Below are positions 61,831-64,000 of a stretch of 64,000 nt of DNA, piece after piece. Made by a program: the position numbers and the translations under genes. Numbering within the stretch: position 1 is the first letter of the stretch; every line of letters begins with the position of its first letter. A model generated the notes under the pieces. That model made no database searches, was not told where the DNA came from, and saw only the letters and a program-made list of their open reading frames with translations. The stretch lies in assembly GCF_025165815.1 (NCBI RefSeq), contig NZ_JAFFZE010000023.1, forward strand, positions 124,001 through 188,000, in the 5' to 3' direction. The stretch is from Actinophytocola gossypii. GTDB lineage: Bacteria; Actinomycetota; Actinomycetes; Mycobacteriales; Pseudonocardiaceae.

Positions 61831-62589
61831 TCACTCCCAGCGGAACCACAGCACGACGGACACGACGCCGAGAACCGTCCACAGGCCGAGCAGACTCCAG
61901 TAACCAGCGGGTACGCCGGCACCCGCGGTGAGGGTGGACCGCAGCCCTTCGGCCAGCGCGGTCACCGGCAGCAGTTGCGTGGCCTGGACGAGCCCCGCCG
62001 GCAGTGGGAACACGACGTGACCGAACACGATCATCAGCAGGTGGATCAGCTGGGCCGCGCCGGCGGTGGTGTCGGGTCGCAGGCGCCCGGCCATGGTCAG
62101 CGCAACCCCGGCGAACGCGGCGGTCGCCAGCGCGACGAGACCGAGGGCGCCGAGGACGCCGCCCGCGTGCGGACGCCAGCCGAACAGCATCCCCGCGCCC
62201 ACGAGCAGGACGACCTGCACCTCGATGAGCACGACGACCGCGCCGATCTTGGCCAGCAGCAGTCCCCAGGACGGCAACGGCGACGCCCCGAGCCGCTTGA
62301 GCACCCCCTGCGCACGTTCCCAGCCGGTCGCGGTCGCGAGCCCGACGAACGCCGTCGCCATCACCGCGAGCGCGATGGCCCCGGGGACCGCGAAGCCGAG
62401 GCGGTCGTCGGTGGGCAGGCGGATCACGTCGGTGAGCCCGACACCGAGCAACGCGAGCACGGACGGCACGACCATGACCACCACCGCGTCGACGCGGCTG
62501 ACGGCCAGTCGCAGCTCCATCGCGGTCTGCCTGGCGATGATCACCGGCAGCGGCAGGCGGCCACGGCCGGGACTCAGGTCAAGCGTCAC
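61831..62589 (-). CDS. ABC-2-type transporter permease
   Basis: 252 residues with six membrane helices and the ABC-2 permease ending LPAGLVQATQLLPVTALAEGLRSTLTAG (~190-220). The ATPase gene upstream overlaps its start by 11 bp. Likely an exporter of drug, lipid or peptide; some haem or cytochrome-related exporters share this form, but no evidence here distinguishes the cargo. Confidence 0.92.
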   Translation of the reverse strand: MTLDLSPGRGRLPLPVIIARQTAMELRLAVSRVDAVVVMVVPSVLALLGVGLTDVIRLPTDDRLGFAVPGAIALAVMATAFVGLATATGWERAQGVLKRLGASPLPSWGLLLAKIGAVVVLIEVQVVLLVGAGMLFGWRPHAGGVLGALGLVALATAAFAGVALTMAGRLRPDTTAGAAQLIHLLMIVFGHVVFPLPAGLVQATQLLPVTALAEGLRSTLTAGAGVPAGYWSLLGLWTVLGVVSVVLWFRWE

Positions 62590-63493
62590 GGGAGGTCACC
62601 GCCAGGAACACGTCCTCGAGGCTGGGCCGGACGGTGCGCACGTCGGTGAGCACCGCGCCGTGCCGGTGACTCCACGACACGGCGGCGTTCAGCACGCCGC
62701 CGAGATCGTCCTGATCCACGCCCGCGATCTCGTACTCGCCCGGCGCCAGCTCGCGCACGGTGACGTCCGGCAGGCCGAGGTCGGCGACCGGCAGGCCGGC
62801 CCCGGCCCGGACGAGCACGCGGTCGATGCCGGCGGCGGAGGTCAACGCGGCGGGCGGTCCGGCGACGGCGACCTGGCCGTGCCGCATGATCACCACCTCG
62901 TCCGCGAGGCGTTCGGCCTCGTCGAGCAGGTGGGTGGTGAGCAGGACGGCCACGCCACTGGTGCGGAGCTGGTCGATCAGGTCCCAGGTGGTGTGGCGGG
63001 CGCCTACGTCCATCCCGGCGGTCGGCTCGTCGAGGAACGCCACGGCCGGGCGGCCGACGAGCGCCATCGCGAGGTGCAGCCGCTGCTTCTCGCCCCCGGA
63101 CATCGTGCGGTAGCGGGCACGCGGGTCGAGGCCGAGACGGGCACCGAGTTCGTCGACGTCGAGCGGATCGGCGGCGAACGACGCCAGCAGCGACAGCATC
63201 GCCCCCGCACGGACCGCCGGGTACACACCTCCGGACTGCGGCATCACGCCGACGTGCGGGATCACCACGTCGTGGTCGAACCACGGATCGCGGCCCAGGA
63301 CGTACACCCGCCCAGCCGACGGCGGCCGGAACCCCGCACACACCTCGACCGTGGAGGTCTTGCCCGCCCCGTTGGGGCCGAGCAGCGCGAGCACGCTGCC
63401 GGACGCCACCTCGAAGGACACGCCGTCGACCGCGGTCCGTTGGCCGTACCGCACAACGAGGTCGGCCACCTCGACGGCGTTCATCTCGCCCAT
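62579..63493 (-). CDS. ABC transporter ATPase
   Basis: 304 residues. Walker A GPNGAGKTSTVEV (~residue 37), signature MSGGEKQRLHLAMAL (~130), Walker B VAFLDEPTAGMD and switch LLTTHLLDEAERL are present; the C-terminal ~80 residues form a DrrA-like extension. It partners the permease encoded next. Two overlapping BlaI-like dyads lie 11-42 bp upstream of the start. Confidence 0.93.
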   Translation of the reverse strand: MGEMNAVEVADLVVRYGQRTAVDGVSFEVASGSVLALLGPNGAGKTSTVEVCAGFRPPSAGRVYVLGRDPWFDHDVVIPHVGVMPQSGGVYPAVRAGAMLSLLASFAADPLDVDELGARLGLDPRARYRTMSGGEKQRLHLAMALVGRPAVAFLDEPTAGMDVGARHTTWDLIDQLRTSGVAVLLTTHLLDEAERLADEVVIMRHGQVAVAGPPAALTSAAGIDRVLVRAGAGLPVADLGLPDVTVRELAPGEYEIAGVDQDDLGGVLNAAVSWSHRHGAVLTDVRTVRPSLEDVFLAVTSRDA

Positions 63494-63503
63494 CGATCCT
63501 TCT

Positions 63504-63535
63504 ACTACGAGTTGTAGGACTACGAACCGTAGTAG
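63504..63535. promoter_or_regulatory. Tandem BlaI-like operators upstream of the ABC transporter
   Basis: TACTAC-GAGTT-GTAGGA (63504-63520) and GACTAC-GAACC-GTAGTA (63519-63535) are offset by 15 bp. They lie between the M56 peptidase gene and the ABC ATPase start, both on the minus strand. Confidence 0.7.
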
Positions 63536-63579
63536 ATCGGACGGCTTTCGGACGTGTCAAGCCGGCTCGGGCCGTGCCG

Positions 63580-64000
63580 TCAGACGACGAGGAAGCTCAG
63601 CGGTGTCGACACCAGCACGACGCCGCCCAGCAGCAGCAGCAGCCGCGCCAGCAGCGGCAGTGGCGACGAGGCCCGGTCGATCCGGGCCAACCGCGCCGCC
63701 ACGGCCCCGTCGGTGATGCCGATGGCCCCCGGGGGCGGGACGACCGCGCTCTGGCTCACCCGCCGCAGCGCCGTGGCCAGCAGTCCGGGGCTCTGGTCCC
63801 GGCAGGCGCACTCGTCGGCACGCATCTCCACCAGCAGCGCCACGGCCTCGGCCATCACGCCGACCAGGCGGATCCTCGGCAGCAGCCGGCGCAGCGCGGC
63901 GAACGGCAGCAGCACCAGGTCGTGCCGCTCCCGCGCGTGCGTCTGCTCGTGGGCCAGCACCGCCGCGACCTCCGCCGGGGACAGCGCGGCCAGCGCGCCC
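63580..64000 (-). CDS. M56 metallopeptidase, BlaR1-like (5' end outside window)
   Basis: Only the last ~139 residues are in the window; the frame is open to base 64000. The zinc motif HEQTH (HExxH) is followed by ARERHD and, ~50 residues later, MRADECACRD, the usual third-ligand region of the M56 family. A C-terminal membrane helix (LPLLARLLLLLGGVVLV) ends the protein. M56 proteins with BlaI/MecI repressors sense cell-wall or envelope signals and cleave the repressor. A blaI-type gene just upstream, outside the window, is predicted. Confidence 0.9.
   Translation of the reverse strand, partial: GALAALSPAEVAAVLAHEQTHARERHDLVLLPFAALRRLLPRIRLVGVMAEAVALLVEMRADECACRDQSPGLLATALRRVSQSAVVPPPGAIGITDGAVAARLARIDRASSPLPLLARLLLLLGGVVLVSTPLSFLVV

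Overview
The window is very GC-rich, densely packed DNA from an actinomycete. Gene order and family content point to a Pseudonocardiaceae-like organism (Saccharothrix, Lentzea or Actinosynnema type); this is inference, as no rRNA marker is present. Two blocks match the order I know from mycobacteria. The first is gcvP - MerR (Rv1830-like) - bifunctional nuclease - MerR (Rv1828/FtsR-like) - garA - gcvH - pgsA-like (about 9.8-16.7 kb). The second is the uvrB / coaE / rpsA / polA / pdtaR neighbourhood (24.8-54.5 kb). DUF397/DUF5753 regulators, GarA, an ANTAR regulator, CoaE fused to a GrpB domain and many apparently leaderless genes support the same assignment.

Layout. 0-8.6 kb: two CBS/CorC membrane proteins, a decayed gene, several conserved small proteins, a lone SecDF-P1-like lipoprotein, a SMI1-like protein, a cytochrome P450, a DUF397/DUF5753 regulator pair with an operator, two small genes and a truncated ATPase. 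8.6-19.3 kb: a divergent SDR/ArsR pair sharing one operator, then glycine cleavage gcvP behind a tandem glycine riboswitch, the regulator/garA/gcvH block, and an acyl-CoA synthetase with a dienoyl-CoA isomerase-like crotonase. 19.5-29.3 kb: a drug-efflux MFS with its TetR, a large unknown membrane protein, a VapBC pair, uvrB, a Cys-tailed DUF5685 protein and two DUF402-type genes. 29.4-34.3 kb: an ABC-2 exporter with a NarL-type two-component system, and moaA. 34.2-45.6 kb: coaE, rpsA, a methyltransferase/acetyltransferase pair, an ECF sigma factor with a membrane Asp-box protein, small enzymes, AraC and polA. 45.6-54.8 kb: a thioesterase, an LLM oxidoreductase, a complete Liv branched-chain amino-acid ABC operon with two binding proteins, pdtaR and a tRNA. 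54.8-64 kb: MFS, CGNR regulator, Tat-exported FAD oxidase, an OmpR-type regulator with a histidine kinase that lacks its sensor part, and a group of membrane genes (two small proteins, CcsB, an ABC exporter, and an M56 peptidase cut by the window edge) carrying the same TACTAC-N5-GTAGTA dyad.

The most notable observations are the BlaI-like dyads that appear to tie the last group into one regulon; arrays of a 22-bp repeat, one arranged as four forward plus four inverted copies just past the rpsA terminator; a second dispersed intergenic repeat of about 92 bp found twice; the sensor-less histidine kinase; a GarA with one of its two regulatory threonines replaced by arginine; and an ArsR/SDR intergenic operator whose arms also hold both Shine-Dalgarno sequences. 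All family names come from reading motifs by eye; no database search was possible.
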